DNA from: Cyclobacteriaceae bacterium
GTDB lineage: Bacteria > Bacteroidota > Bacteroidia > Cytophagales > Cyclobacteriaceae
Length of the DNA: 64,000 nt
Reading direction: 5' to 3'
Assembly (NCBI GenBank): GCA_020436085.1
Contig: JAGQYM010000006.1
Location: 61,478 to 125,477, forward strand
A program made the position numbers and the translations under genes. The notes beneath the pieces were generated by a model, which was not told the origin of the DNA, searched no databases, and saw only the letters and a program-made list of their open reading frames with translations. Each line of letters begins with the position of its first letter. The stretch's first letter is position 1. Positions 9,482 to 18,505 of the stretch are shown piece by piece.

Positions 9482-10817
9482 TTGGCGTTCGCCACTTGTC
9501 ACTCGCATCGCGATTCTCCTGGTGACTGTATTTGCGTTAGCATTTTCAGTCGCTGATAGCTTTAATATTTTAATAACTCTGGCGCTTATCGGTGCTACTC
9601 TATTTCAGGTTTCTCACCTTGTAAAGGAATTCGAAGAATCAAATCAGAACATCGCTTCCTTTCTCGATGCCATTCGCTTCGATGATCTTTCATCGACATT
9701 TAAAACAGACAGTGAAGACCCGGCAGTACAACGCCTGCACCGGGAACTCAATGAAGCAATTACAAACTTGAAAACCTCAAGGAGCGAGAAGGATTCAGAG
9801 TATCAGTTCTTCAAAAACATAGTGCAGCATGTGGGGATCGGCTTAATGACTTTTAAGAAAGATGGCTCAATTCAGATCATGAACACGGCCGCCAGAAGAT
9901 TATTGAGAGTGAATCAGGCAAAAAACATTGACGACCTGAGGCTGGTAAGTGATGCACTGGTCGAGTCGTTTGTCCGCTTAAAAACAGGAGGGCGCGAACT
10001 GGTGCGGTTAACCCTCCCCGATGAGACAATCCAAATCTCTATTTATGCCATAGAACTGACGCTACGTGGGGAAGTCATCAAGCTGGTGTCGATGAACAAC
10101 ATCCAAAGTGAATTGGATGAAAAAGAAATGGAAGCATGGCAAAACCTGGTGCGCGTGCTCACCCATGAAATCATGAATTCAGTCACCCCAATCTCTTCTC
10201 TTGCCAGTATTGTAGAGAACGAACTCAAGGAGAGGATGGACGGCCCTACCTCCACTTTTAAAATGGATGAAATGGAGGATATGCATCTCTCTGTTCAAAC
10301 CATAAGCAAAAGAAGTGCGGGGCTGATCCGTTTTGTAAGAGAGTTCAAAAATCTTTCACAAACACCGAAGCCCACCCTTGCACCCGTGAACGTGAAGAAG
10401 CTATTGGAGGAAATGGCTGTGTTGCAGAAAAAGGAATTGAGCGACAGCGAAATCAATATATCAGTTTCCGTTGAGCCAAGTGACCTTGTCATCAGTGCCG
10501 ACAAAAACATGATTGAACAGGTGCTTATCAACCTTATCAAAAATGCCATGCAGGCGTTCTCGGAACAAACAGAGAAATGCATCGAGCTCAAGGCCTATCT
10601 GGATGAGAAGACCAAGCCGGTGATATCTGTTCGTGACAATGGAGATGGTATCGATCCGGAAGCATTGGAGCGCATTTTTGTACCCTTCTTTTCGACCAAG
10701 AAAACAGGCTCTGGAATTGGCCTAAGCCTTTCAAAACAGATCATGCGTCAACATGAAGGACGTATCGCTGTGAAGTCGGAATTGGGCAAGGGAACGGAGT
10801 TTTTGCTTCGCTTCTGA
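9471..10817 (+). CDS. NtrY-like sensor histidine kinase
   Basis: The 448-residue protein has two closely spaced N-terminal membrane helices (about residues 12-50) with almost no periplasmic loop, a PAS-like segment (about 115-210), a HisKA region with H232 in LTHEIMNSVTPI and an HATPase domain with N-box (LINLIKNAMQAF), G1 (DNGDGID) and G2 (GSGIGLSLSKQI). The small loop suggests that it senses a membrane or cytoplasmic signal. It overlaps the preceding regulator by 11 bases, so the two are almost certainly cognate. The signal is unknown. Confidence 0.92.
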   Translation: MDFNWRSPLVTRIAILLVTVFALAFSVADSFNILITLALIGATLFQVSHLVKEFEESNQNIASFLDAIRFDDLSSTFKTDSEDPAVQRLHRELNEAITNLKTSRSEKDSEYQFFKNIVQHVGIGLMTFKKDGSIQIMNTAARRLLRVNQAKNIDDLRLVSDALVESFVRLKTGGRELVRLTLPDETIQISIYAIELTLRGEVIKLVSMNNIQSELDEKEMEAWQNLVRVLTHEIMNSVTPISSLASIVENELKERMDGPTSTFKMDEMEDMHLSVQTISKRSAGLIRFVREFKNLSQTPKPTLAPVNVKKLLEEMAVLQKKELSDSEINISVSVEPSDLVISADKNMIEQVLINLIKNAMQAFSEQTEKCIELKAYLDEKTKPVISVRDNGDGIDPEALERIFVPFFSTKKTGSGIGLSLSKQIMRQHEGRIAVKSELGKGTEFLLRF

Positions 10818-10843
10818 CACCTCGAAAATCCCTTAATATTTTC

Positions 10844-10851
10844 TAGCTTTG
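10844..10851 (+). promoter_or_regulatory. Candidate -7 element for acpP
   Basis: TAGCTTTG matches the TAnnTTTG consensus exactly and lies 22 bases before the acpP start. It separates acpP from the kinase gene that ends at 10817. Confidence 0.5.
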
Positions 10852-10873
10852 CAGGCGACTAAGTGCTCCCATT

Positions 10874-11107
10874 ATGCCTGATATCCAGAAGAAAGTTACC
10901 TCCATCCTCATCGAAAAATTAGGGATACCCGAATCAGAAATCACCCCGGATGCAAACTTTGTGAAAGACCTTGGAATTGATTCACTAGACTATGCCGAAT
11001 TGGTGATGGATTTTGAGCAGACGTTCGATATTAAGATCCCTGATGATGACGCGGAGAAGTTGCAAACCATCAGTCAGGCCGTAAAGTATATAGAATCTAA
11101 GTTGTAG
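10874..11107 (+). CDS. acpP: Acyl carrier protein
   Basis: This 77-residue acidic protein carries the phosphopantetheine attachment motif GIDSLDYAEL with the modified serine near residue 38. It holds growing acyl chains during fatty acid synthesis and supplies acyl groups for lipid A. Length and the four-helix pattern are normal. Its 3' end overlaps the convergent YopX-like gene by 11 bases. fabF, its usual neighbour in many bacteria, is not adjacent here. Confidence 0.93.
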   Translation: MPDIQKKVTSILIEKLGIPESEITPDANFVKDLGIDSLDYAELVMDFEQTFDIKIPDDDAEKLQTISQAVKYIESKL

Positions 11108-11444
11108 TCAGGTTAAGTTCGAAATAACTCCCCAGGCGCTTCATCACCTGCGCTTTGGTTTTGAGGAACGGCTCAGCCTGTTCTGGTATTTCAATCGGAC
11201 AAAAAAACCAGCCATTCTTCTCAGCATTCCAAAAGACTAAAAACTTTTCAGAATAGACTAACAGTACATCCATATCATATATTTCTTCTTCTTCTTTATC
11301 AAGAAGGCCCGTGAACTGAAGAAGTATATGATCTTTTTTGAAAAGCTCACCTTTGCTACAGCTAATAGCATTCAAGCGAAGAAGGAGTCGTTCCTCTTGA
11401 TTCCATGCCTTAAATTTTATTTTTCGTGGAGTAAATCGATCCAT
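11097..11444 (-). CDS. YopX-like small protein
   Basis: This 115-residue protein resembles the YopX family (phage-associated, function unknown). The N-terminal RKIKFKAWN and the segment from residue 41 (LLQFTGLLDKEEEEIYDMDV, then LVFWNAEKNGWFF) match the family pattern 'QYTGLKDKNGKEIYEGDI...V.W....GF'. The family is usually in prophages, yet no phage gene is nearby. It converges on acpP with an 11-base overlap. The family call is from motif recall, not a search. I propose no function. Confidence 0.55.
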   Translation of the reverse strand: MDRFTPRKIKFKAWNQEERLLLRLNAISCSKGELFKKDHILLQFTGLLDKEEEEIYDMDVLLVYSEKFLVFWNAEKNGWFFCPIEIPEQAEPFLKTKAQVMKRLGSYFELNLTTT

Positions 11445-11553
11445 GGTTTAGCGTTGCAATGTTAGCTCTATGTAATCTTCACAAGTAGACACCATACATC
11501 AAGCATCAAATTGCTTTTTTGACTTAACTTACCAACACTTTTTTGCATATCCA

Positions 11554-12453
11554 ATGAGCGAAAGTAGCAAGGTGTTGTTTGTAATCAACAGACATTCAGG
11601 TACGGGTTATCGTGATAGCCTCGAGGGGAGGATTGTTTCAGCGTGTGAAAAAAGAGGGCTGGAGTGCAGCATTGAATTTACCAAAAAGCCAGGCCACGGA
11701 AGTACACTTGCCAAAATGGCTGTGAAGAAAAATTACGCAGCCGTTTTTGCGGTTGGCGGAGACGGTACTGTCAACGAAGTAGCACAGGGTCTTCTCCACT
11801 CTAGCGTGCCGTTGGGCATCATCCCTAAAGGATCAGGTAATGGGCTTGCGCGTCATCTGCACATCCCATTACAAATCGATAAGGCACTTCAACTTCTGGA
11901 ATTAAAAAGGGTGATCCCAATTGACACATTCACAATTAACGGTCGCTTATCATTAAATGTATCCGGCATCGGCTTCGATGGATTTGTTGCCGGTCAATTT
12001 GGAAAGGATGGAAAACGTGGTTTAGCCGGATACGGAAAGTTGGTTGTCTCTCATTTCAAACAATTCAAAGAGTTTACGAGCACACTAAAATCGTTCGAGG
12101 ATACAAGTCAGCGAAAGGCGTTCATTATTTCGATTGCCAACTCATCGCAGTTCGGCAACAATGCCATCATCGCACCGCAAGCCTCAGTGTGCGACAGTGA
12201 ACTGGATATTTGTATTGTTAAAAAAATGAGCGTTTGGGAAGGGTTGAGCTTTGTCAACAAACTATTCACACATTCTTTACATAGGTCAAGACTCATGGCA
12301 CACTTCAAGGCAAAGTCAATCTCTATTACTACAGACAATCAAATCCCCTACCATATCGATGGAGAAGCGGTGGGATCGGCTTCGCAGTTCGATGTGAATA
12401 TCAACCCAGCTTCACTACTAATATCCATCCCAGAAGGCCGGCACAAGGTTTAA
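11554..12453 (+). CDS. Diacylglycerol/sphingosine-kinase-family lipid kinase
   Basis: The 299-residue protein belongs to the YegS/DagK-like lipid kinase family. The nucleotide-binding signature VGGDGTVNEVAQG lies near residues 66-78, followed by PKGSGNGLARHL and the C-terminal IDGE motif. Such enzymes phosphorylate diacylglycerol or related lipids at the inner face of the membrane. Sphingolipid-related substrates are possible in Bacteroidota, but nothing in the sequence decides this. It is probably a single-gene unit, because its neighbour upstream is convergent to acpP and the next gene is 116 bases away. Confidence 0.85.
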   Translation: MSESSKVLFVINRHSGTGYRDSLEGRIVSACEKRGLECSIEFTKKPGHGSTLAKMAVKKNYAAVFAVGGDGTVNEVAQGLLHSSVPLGIIPKGSGNGLARHLHIPLQIDKALQLLELKRVIPIDTFTINGRLSLNVSGIGFDGFVAGQFGKDGKRGLAGYGKLVVSHFKQFKEFTSTLKSFEDTSQRKAFIISIANSSQFGNNAIIAPQASVCDSELDICIVKKMSVWEGLSFVNKLFTHSLHRSRLMAHFKAKSISITTDNQIPYHIDGEAVGSASQFDVNINPASLLISIPEGRHKV

Positions 12454-12569
12454 TGCGCCCACAAGCCTGATTGTGTGAAAAATACCACTTATCGGGTTAG
12501 TAACCTTCCAGACAGAATACGTTTAAAAATCAGGAAATAGTTAAGTCACTAACCTCAAAAATCCACCTT

Positions 12570-13700
12570 ATGAAGAAAATTTACGCCTTGGCGCTTGCTA
12601 TGGGCTTGTGTGCGATTGCCTTTAGTCAACGCCTCACCACACCGCCTAGTGGGGGAAACCAGAAAGCCGAAGTCACGCAATGGATAGGCCCCGTTGAAAT
12701 AACCATCAACTATAGCAGCCCGAAAGTGCATGCACCGAACGGTGATGATCGCAAAGGTCACATCTGGGGCGAACTCGTACCTTATGGTCTTACCAATCTT
12801 GGATTTGGAACATCTACTGCCGCTCCCTGGAGGGCGGGTGCAAATGAAAACACAACATTCACAGTTTCACACGATGTAAAAATCGGGGGAAAAGACTTAA
12901 AGGCTGGCACTTATGGCCTCCACATCATTGTAGAAAAAGACAAGCCCTGGACTTATATCTTCTCAAACAACTCTTCCAGTTGGGGAAGTTTCTTTTATGA
13001 TCCAAAAGAAGATGCACTTCGTGTAGAGTCTACACCAACTGACAACTCTTACACAGAATACCTCACCTATGGCTTTGAAGACAGACAACCAGCTTCTGCA
13101 GTAGCCTACATGGCATGGGAAAATAAAAAAGCTTCGTTCACGATCGAAGTACCAAACATCAACAACGTTTATGTAGCCGCAATGAGGGATGAACTTCGTG
13201 GATCAACGGGCTTCAGTTATCAAAACTTTGTAGCAGCTGCCAACTTCTGTGCTAACAATAAAATCAACCTCGATGAAGCATTAACCTGGGCGGATGCTGC
13301 GATCAGCGCTCCATTTGTAGGCCAGGAGGATTTCACAACATTGCAAGCCAAAGCAGGAGTGCTACGTGCGATGGGAAAGGAAGATGAGGCGATAGCCGTT
13401 ATGGACAGAGCTGCTAATCACCCTACAGCCTCTGTGGCACAGATTCATGGCTATGGCAGAGCCTTAATCACAGCTGGAAAAAATGCAAAAGCACTTGAAG
13501 TATTTAAGCTAAATGCAAAGCTGCATCCAGAGGACAAATTCACTCCTAATGTGGGATTGGCAAGAGGCTACACCGCAAATGGGGATACGAAAAATGCGAT
13601 CAAATATTGGGAAGCCGCGATCAAGAACATTCCTGAAAATCAAAAGCCTTTCTTAAATGTTTATCAGGGTGAACTTGATAAGCTGAAAGGATCAAAATAA
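12570..13700 (+). CDS. Exported DUF2911 protein with C-terminal TPR region
   Basis: This 376-residue protein starts with a signal peptide (MKKIYALALAMGLCAIAFSQ). Residues about 25-190 form a DUF2911 domain with typical elements: an early ITINYSSP strand, a W-G-x-L-VPYG turn, WRAGANENTTF, and LKAGTYGLHII. From about residue 200 to the end are helical TPR-like repeats (AREDEAIAVMDRAANHP-like units and NAIKYWEAAIK). DUF2911 proteins are abundant in Bacteroidota and have no established function. It stands alone and ends at a strong terminator. Confidence 0.85.
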   Translation: MKKIYALALAMGLCAIAFSQRLTTPPSGGNQKAEVTQWIGPVEITINYSSPKVHAPNGDDRKGHIWGELVPYGLTNLGFGTSTAAPWRAGANENTTFTVSHDVKIGGKDLKAGTYGLHIIVEKDKPWTYIFSNNSSSWGSFFYDPKEDALRVESTPTDNSYTEYLTYGFEDRQPASAVAYMAWENKKASFTIEVPNINNVYVAAMRDELRGSTGFSYQNFVAAANFCANNKINLDEALTWADAAISAPFVGQEDFTTLQAKAGVLRAMGKEDEAIAVMDRAANHPTASVAQIHGYGRALITAGKNAKALEVFKLNAKLHPEDKFTPNVGLARGYTANGDTKNAIKYWEAAIKNIPENQKPFLNVYQGELDKLKGSK

Positions 13701-13726
13701 TTCTTTTTCAGTCAGTGTGTAATGAG

Positions 13727-13753
13727 CCGGGCCGCGAGGCCCGGTTTGTTTTT
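13727..13753 (+). terminator. Intrinsic terminator after the DUF2911 gene
   Basis: A 7-bp GC-rich stem (CCGGGCC / GGCCCGG) with a GCGA tetraloop is followed by TTTGTTTTT. It touches the stop codon of the convergent SUI1 gene and may limit read-through into it. Confidence 0.88.
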
Positions 13754-14105
13754 ATCCAATTCGTCTGGCTTTGTATCCTTCCTTTATCAGATAAGCAACT
13801 ACTTTATCTCTCACATCACCTTGCACCAGTATCTCACCATCTTTAGCTGACCCACCTGCACCACATTTCGATTTCAACGTCTTCGTTAAAGATTCCAGAT
13901 CTTCTTTAGTTCCAACAAATCCTGTAACCAAGGTCACCTGCTTACCCGCACGACCACTTTTATCGAGACTTACGCGCAGTTGTTGCTGAGCGGGTGGCAG
14001 AGTTTCCGACTCAGTCTCTCCGTAGTTCCTGTACTCATAGTCGCTATTGGTCGAGTACACGATCCCTTCCCTGTCTTTCCATGAATCTTTCTTTTTTTTA
14101 CTCAT
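13752..14105 (-). CDS. SUI1/eIF1-like translation factor
   Basis: This 117-residue protein has a basic, Ser/Lys-rich N-terminus and a SUI1 domain: RVSLDKSGRAGKQVTLVTGF, LKSKCGAGGSAKDGEILVQGD, and DKVVAYLIKEGYKARRIG (each within the C-terminal 80 residues). This is the bacterial YciH family, homologous to eukaryotic eIF1. In bacteria it has been proposed to influence initiation fidelity or stress translation. It lies 2 bases after the J-domain gene and is probably cotranscribed with it. Confidence 0.9.
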   Translation of the reverse strand: MSKKKKDSWKDREGIVYSTNSDYEYRNYGETESETLPPAQQQLRVSLDKSGRAGKQVTLVTGFVGTKEDLESLTKTLKSKCGAGGSAKDGEILVQGDVRDKVVAYLIKEGYKARRIG

Positions 14106-14107
14106 AT

Positions 14108-14899
14108 CTATCTCAAAATAAGGAACACAACAATAATCAATAGCAAAAACGACACAATTGTGAGATTGAAAGGGAAGTCAATTTTATCTCTGATACTCAC
14201 CCCTAGTACAGAAACCACAAATAACAGAATGGGAATAAACGAAAGATTACTATACAGAGAAGCTACCCTAACATGATACTGATTATCAGGAGTGGCTGCG
14301 GTCACAATCTTTCCAAAGAGAATTGACTTCTCGACTTTAATCTGACGCACTTCCTTAAATTCAAGTATCTCGTCATCATAAAGTTTAATCATCATGCCAC
14401 TTCTTGTCACCAGCTCGTCATGGTCATAAATCATTCCTCCTCCCCGTCCTGTTCTATACATTCTATTAATTTCAAGAATATCCTCCTGAAGTTGATTATA
14501 GGGTAATAATGCATCGAGACAAACCAAAAGACAAACCACAATCGATACCCAACAAGCCCATCTCATCTTGGGCAGGTATTCAGCCATGAGTTCTCGTGAT
14601 GACTGTACCTCCTCACGATACGCCCGGTACGCACGCCTTCTACGACTGGCCGAATCTACAGTACTGGTATGAGCATGATGAAAAGTGCTATGAACCCGAA
14701 GCTGGTAGTCGTATTGCTGTCGCTTTTCTGGATCACCTATTGTCTCATATGCCTCGTTTATTTCTTTGAATCTCTCCTCAGCATCGATGGAAGTATTCTT
14801 GTCTGGGTGATATAACACAGCAAGTTTTCGGTAAGATCGCTTGATCTCAGCCTCTGTCGCCCGGGGGCTTACGCCCATTATTTGATAATAGTCCCTCAT
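14108..14899 (-). CDS. Membrane-associated J-domain protein
   Basis: This protein of about 263 residues begins with a J domain ([21 protein letters not shown] at the start) with the HPD tripeptide in LYHPDKN, which stimulates DnaK-type ATPases. After about 100 residues come a membrane helix ([19 protein letters not shown]), a soluble stretch, and two further helices near the C-terminus ([15 protein letters not shown] and [17 protein letters not shown]). I chose the ATG at 14899 because the upstream extension would need a TTG and is not family-like. It has no zinc-finger or substrate domain of DnaJ, so it is a specialised membrane co-chaperone. The partner is unknown. Confidence 0.85.
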   Translation of the reverse strand: MRDYYQIMGVSPRATEAEIKRSYRKLAVLYHPDKNTSIDAEERFKEINEAYETIGDPEKRQQYDYQLRVHSTFHHAHTSTVDSASRRRRAYRAYREEVQSSRELMAEYLPKMRWACWVSIVVCLLVCLDALLPYNQLQEDILEINRMYRTGRGGGMIYDHDELVTRSGMMIKLYDDEILEFKEVRQIKVEKSILFGKIVTAATPDNQYHVRVASLYSNLSFIPILLFVVSVLGVSIRDKIDFPFNLTIVSFLLLIIVVFLILR

Positions 14900-14934
14900 T
14901 GGCCAGACTGCTATTTCAACCGGTATATACGACA

Positions 14935-14957
14935 AAGCCCGTTATTTAACGGGCCTT
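14935..14957 (-). terminator. Hairpin terminator between usp and the J-domain gene
   Basis: The stem GCCCGTT / AACGGGC with an ATTT loop at 14937-14954 is followed on the minus strand by TTTGTC. It lies 24 bases after the stop of the universal stress gene. The T-run is short, so termination may be partial. Confidence 0.6.
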
Positions 14958-14980
14958 GCTGTAACTAATTGTCTAGTTGC

Positions 14981-15829
14981 TTATTTCTTAACTACATGAG
15001 TCAGCACAGGCCTCTTAGCATGACTCACCACGTCCTCGGCTATACTTCCCGCGAGAACATGTGCAAATCCTGTACGTCCGTGTGTTGCCATCGCGATCAT
15101 GTCAGCGTTGATGCTGTCTGCGAAATAAATTATACCCTCCTCTTCTGTTATATCATTGTAGATATTGACAGTATAATTGGTTAGTCCAAGCTTCTTAGCA
15201 AACTTCTCCATATAGTCTTTGGCAACACGATCGCGCTGGAAGTCACCAGGAGTATTTACACGAAGCAAATGAATCGTAGAGTTGTACATCTTTTGAGCAC
15301 GCTTAACGATTTTAGCGAAAGCTTCTTCATCCTTCGACATCGCTGTAGCATACACAATATTTTTGAAGTCGATCTTAGTAGGCTTCTTGTGAACTGTTAA
15401 TACAGGCACATGAGCATGACGAACAACTTTCTCTGTATTTGATCCGATGATCATTTCTTCGAGTCTGGAATGGCCTCGGGTTCCCATTACCACAAGATCC
15501 ACGTTGTGCTCCGTGATGATCGAATTCATACCATGAAAGGGATTTCCAAGTCTAAGTTCACCATCCAACTTGATATCTTTAAACTTCGGATCCATCACCA
15601 GCTTCTCCAGTTGCTTTTTGGATTTTTCAAGAAGCTTAAGCGTATACAAACGATCCTCAAAATCACGCTGAACGATCTCACCCGACACTCTAAATGATTC
15701 AGATGTAGCCTCTTCTACCACATGCAACGCAATCACATCAGCACCAGCTTTTTTTGCGATTTCGCATGCCACTTCCAGGGCTGTTACAGAGGCTTTAGAG
15801 AAATCTGTGGGGACAAGTATTCGTTTCAT
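14981..15829 (-). CDS. Tandem universal stress protein (UspA family)
   Basis: The 282-residue protein contains two Usp domains (about 1-145 and 155-282). The first opens with MKRILVPTDFSKAS and carries the nucleotide-loop pattern VVMGTRGHSRLEEMIIGSNTE (read in parts). The second ends with MATHGRTGFAHVLAGSIAEDVV. Such tandem proteins are common in Bacteroidota. A paralogue with the same architecture is encoded at 33254-34087, in front of the copper ATPase gene ccoI. The role is stress survival by analogy only. Confidence 0.9.
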   Translation of the reverse strand: MKRILVPTDFSKASVTALEVACEIAKKAGADVIALHVVEEATSESFRVSGEIVQRDFEDRLYTLKLLEKSKKQLEKLVMDPKFKDIKLDGELRLGNPFHGMNSIITEHNVDLVVMGTRGHSRLEEMIIGSNTEKVVRHAHVPVLTVHKKPTKIDFKNIVYATAMSKDEEAFAKIVKRAQKMYNSTIHLLRVNTPGDFQRDRVAKDYMEKFAKKLGLTNYTVNIYNDITEEEGIIYFADSINADMIAMATHGRTGFAHVLAGSIAEDVVSHAKRPVLTHVVKK

Positions 15830-15928
15830 TCTTTTTGTTTTTTAGAGCTTGGATAATCAATAAAAACCCCAAAATCAGGGCTCGTAGCTAGTAAAAGTAC
15901 ATATTTCGGCCAACAATAAAAACGCTTT

Positions 15929-16609
15929 CTAGCGGCATATTACCTCGTTGGTTGTCATATCATTACCATCTTTATGCTCCCCATGCGAATGTGTGAAGAG
16001 CGTGCGCCCTATCACCAGACTACCGATAGCGATCAACACAATCATACTTACTCTTTGATAGCTCAATTTTACTTTCTTCAGTGCGAGACCGATTACCCAC
16101 ATCATTCCCGCCATCACTGGAACTGTACCTATTCCAAAGAATATCATAAACAAGAAACCCTGAGCCGAACCATCGAGTGTAAAGCAATAAGAAAGGGCCA
16201 AATAAGTAAGACCACAAGGCAACAAGCCGTTGAGCATTCCCAATGCAAAGACATTATTCTTCCCCTTAAGAAAAATTCCCATTCTTTGTTTGAGCCAATT
16301 GGTAAACCGATATAATAGTGGAGTAATCAGAGGAATATTGAACCCACTAATTGCACCTAGCCCCATAAGTAGAAGGGTTCCACCTACGATGTAGGCAAAG
16401 AGATTCTGGTATTGTGAAATCTGCATGAGCTCACCAACGCCTCCAGCCATCAATCCCAGTATTCCATAGGTCAACACACGTCCGGCATTGTAGACTAGTT
16501 TGCTGCCCGCAAAGGGATTTCTCGCAGTAGCTGCCAATACCAGTGGACCACACATTCCCGCGCAATGAAGGCCTCCGGCAACACCCATAAGCAAGGCAGT
16601 CCAAATCAT
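15929..16609 (-). CDS. SafE-type membrane protein of the cbb3 locus
   Basis: This 226-residue protein has about six membrane helices and begins with the diagnostic GGLHCAGMCGPLVLAA motif of the COG2836-type 'sulfite exporter TauE/SafE' group. A second motif, LNGLLPCGLTYLAL, lies near residue 130. In Bacteroidota and Proteobacteria this gene usually sits with ccoG and ccoH, and a role in copper or metal supply to the oxidase has been suggested. It is the last gene of the operon, 4 bases after ccoH, and has a His/Glu/Asp-rich tail (THSHGEHKDGND) that could bind metal. Confidence 0.82.
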   Translation of the reverse strand: MIWTALLMGVAGGLHCAGMCGPLVLAATARNPFAGSKLVYNAGRVLTYGILGLMAGGVGELMQISQYQNLFAYIVGGTLLLMGLGAISGFNIPLITPLLYRFTNWLKQRMGIFLKGKNNVFALGMLNGLLPCGLTYLALSYCFTLDGSAQGFLFMIFFGIGTVPVMAGMMWVIGLALKKVKLSYQRVSMIVLIAIGSLVIGRTLFTHSHGEHKDGNDMTTNEVICR

Positions 16610-16613
16610 AAAG

Positions 16614-17042
16614 CTAGAGGACGATTATTTTTTCAACGTAAAACACTTTGCCTTCCATTGTCCACTGCATGCTTGCACGGTACAGGCCCTTGGACCATTC
16701 TGACAGTGGAAATTGCTGAACCGGGTTTGATGATGACTCTACCCGAAACCTTCTATCCAATTTGTTATCAGAGGGTCGAAGTATCATCAACTCCCCTTTT
16801 TCAATTTTATTGAAATCAGAAAAGGAAACCGTCACCATACTTCCATCAATGGAGATTTCAGGGCGCTCCCGAAGTTGATTTGCATTTTGGATAAAACTAA
16901 TCTTCTCCTGATGAAGTAACTCCTCTCTGTAGTAGTCATCTGAGACAAGATTTATATCCTGCCTAACACACACTGCGACAAGCGTAGCGATGAAGCCTGC
17001 AAAAGCTATAAATGCCACTACTATCCATTTTCCAAAGTTCAT
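16614..17042 (-). CDS. ccoH: FixH/CcoH-like cbb3 assembly protein
   Basis: The 142-residue protein has one N-terminal membrane helix (KWIVVAFIAFAGFIATLVAVC) and a periplasmic beta-rich domain. The segment DINLVSDDYYREELLHQEKI (residues about 29-48) matches the FixH family, where the YY near the membrane is typical. FixH/CcoH is needed for stable assembly of cbb3 oxidase. It is 4 bases after ccoG and 4 before the SafE-type gene, which supports one operon. Confidence 0.85.
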   Translation of the reverse strand: MNFGKWIVVAFIAFAGFIATLVAVCVRQDINLVSDDYYREELLHQEKISFIQNANQLRERPEISIDGSMVTVSFSDFNKIEKGELMILRPSDNKLDRRFRVESSSNPVQQFPLSEWSKGLYRASMQWTMEGKVFYVEKIIVL

Positions 17043-17046
17043 ATTG

Positions 17047-18483
17047 TTATTTTCCTGGTGATTTAATAGGCCCTATAAAACGTGCGTTGGCGGTTTCAAT
17101 TTTCTTACCATCCTGATAAATCCCTAGCACAACATTCATTTTCATGGACTTAATTTCAGGCTCTGGTAGTTTGATCATGAACAACCCTTTCAATATTCCC
17201 TCCTTTGGCACCACAATGTTCTGTTCTCCTATTTTGAGCAGCGAGGCGGTTGCTGGTGACTCAACTTTAACTTCGAGCTGCACATCATCAAAAGTCTTAT
17301 TTACAAACTCGATATTATACACGTTTGTAATCTGTCCATCTTCTGTTTTGGTGTATAAAGTTCCAGGGGCCTTCAGCACGGTTGTTTCAATATCAGCTCT
17401 CGTGAAAATAAAATAGGCCAGCAGACTTACCAGGGCTGTCAGCACCACACCATAGCCAGCTATCCTTGGTGTAAATATTTTGAGTATACCATCTTTGATG
17501 GCGTTATACGATGAATAGCGAATCAACCCTTTTGGCTTTCCAATTTTGGTCATCACATCATCGCATGCATCAATACAGGCTGTACAGTTTACGCATTCCA
17601 GTTGTGTACCGTTTCGAATATCAATACCCGTGGGACAAACGTGTACACATAGTTTACAGTCAATGCAATCCCCTTTGGTCGAATCTGTGGTGTTCTGATC
17701 CTTTTTGATTTTTCCACGCGGTTCTCCTCTTAACCAATCATAGGCTACCACCAGCGAATCCTTTACCAATAAAACACCTTGTAATCTCCCGTAAGGGCAA
17801 ACTGCGACGCAAGCCTGCTCTCTGAATCGGGCAAACACGCCATAAAAAACTCCGGTAAATGCAAGCAGGCCAATGAACCCAGCCATGTGCTCGGACGGTG
17901 ATTGGCTTACGATATTTACCACCTCATCTACACTTATGAGGTAGGCCATCACTAAGTGTGCGATAAGAATTGATATGAAAAGAAATATCGCGTGCTTACC
18001 GATCTTTTTGGAAATCTTTTTGGCATCCCAAGGAGCTTTGTCAAGTCTGCGTTGCTCGTTGGCATCACCTTCTATCCAATACTCAATTTTTCGAAAGACC
18101 ATCTCCATAAACAAAGTTTGTGGACAAGCCCATCCGCACCACAACCGACCGAAAGCAACGGTAAAGAGTGTAACAAAGACAAAAAAGGTAACGAGTGTGA
18201 GCGCCAATAAGAAAAAGTCCTGCGGCCAGAACACTTGCCCAAACACGATAAACTTCCTTTCGAAAAAATTTAGAAGTATAAATGGTTTGTCATTGTACTT
18301 AATGAAGGGCCCTGCAAAAAGCATGGCCAACAGGATCGTACTTACAATTACTCTCTTGTTGTGAAACAGTCCTGAGGGTTTTTTAGGGTACACCCAAATT
18401 CTCTTGCCCTCGGCATCAACCGTGGCGATGGTGTCTCTAAATTCCTCATCAAATTCATATAAATTCTCTTTCAATCCTTCCAC
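17047..18483 (-). CDS. ccoG: cbb3 oxidase accessory protein CcoG (FixG/RdxA)
   Basis: This 478-residue membrane iron-sulfur protein contains WCGWACPQTLFMEMVFRKIE (residues about 115-134), several membrane helices, and a double 4Fe-4S ferredoxin region with CIDCKLCVHVCPTGID and CVNCTACIDACD. The C-terminal 120 residues form a periplasmic Ig-like domain. CcoG acts as a cupric reductase that helps supply copper to the oxidase active site. It lies between ccoP and ccoH in the same orientation with 22- and 4-base gaps. Length and motif order are normal. Confidence 0.95.
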   Translation of the reverse strand: MEGLKENLYEFDEEFRDTIATVDAEGKRIWVYPKKPSGLFHNKRVIVSTILLAMLFAGPFIKYNDKPFILLNFFERKFIVFGQVFWPQDFFLLALTLVTFFVFVTLFTVAFGRLWCGWACPQTLFMEMVFRKIEYWIEGDANEQRRLDKAPWDAKKISKKIGKHAIFLFISILIAHLVMAYLISVDEVVNIVSQSPSEHMAGFIGLLAFTGVFYGVFARFREQACVAVCPYGRLQGVLLVKDSLVVAYDWLRGEPRGKIKKDQNTTDSTKGDCIDCKLCVHVCPTGIDIRNGTQLECVNCTACIDACDDVMTKIGKPKGLIRYSSYNAIKDGILKIFTPRIAGYGVVLTALVSLLAYFIFTRADIETTVLKAPGTLYTKTEDGQITNVYNIEFVNKTFDDVQLEVKVESPATASLLKIGEQNIVVPKEGILKGLFMIKLPEPEIKSMKMNVVLGIYQDGKKIETANARFIGPIKSPGK

Positions 18484-18505
18484 AACAACTTTCCTTTAAA
18501 ACTCA

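Noticed and set aside
15922-15935. CGCT-TTCT-AGCG dyad 36.5 bp from a -7-like element before the first usp
   Set aside because: The spacing matches the Crp/Fnr boxes, but the arms do not contain TGA/TCA. It overlaps the stop codon of the SafE-type gene, and the -7 element is imperfect.
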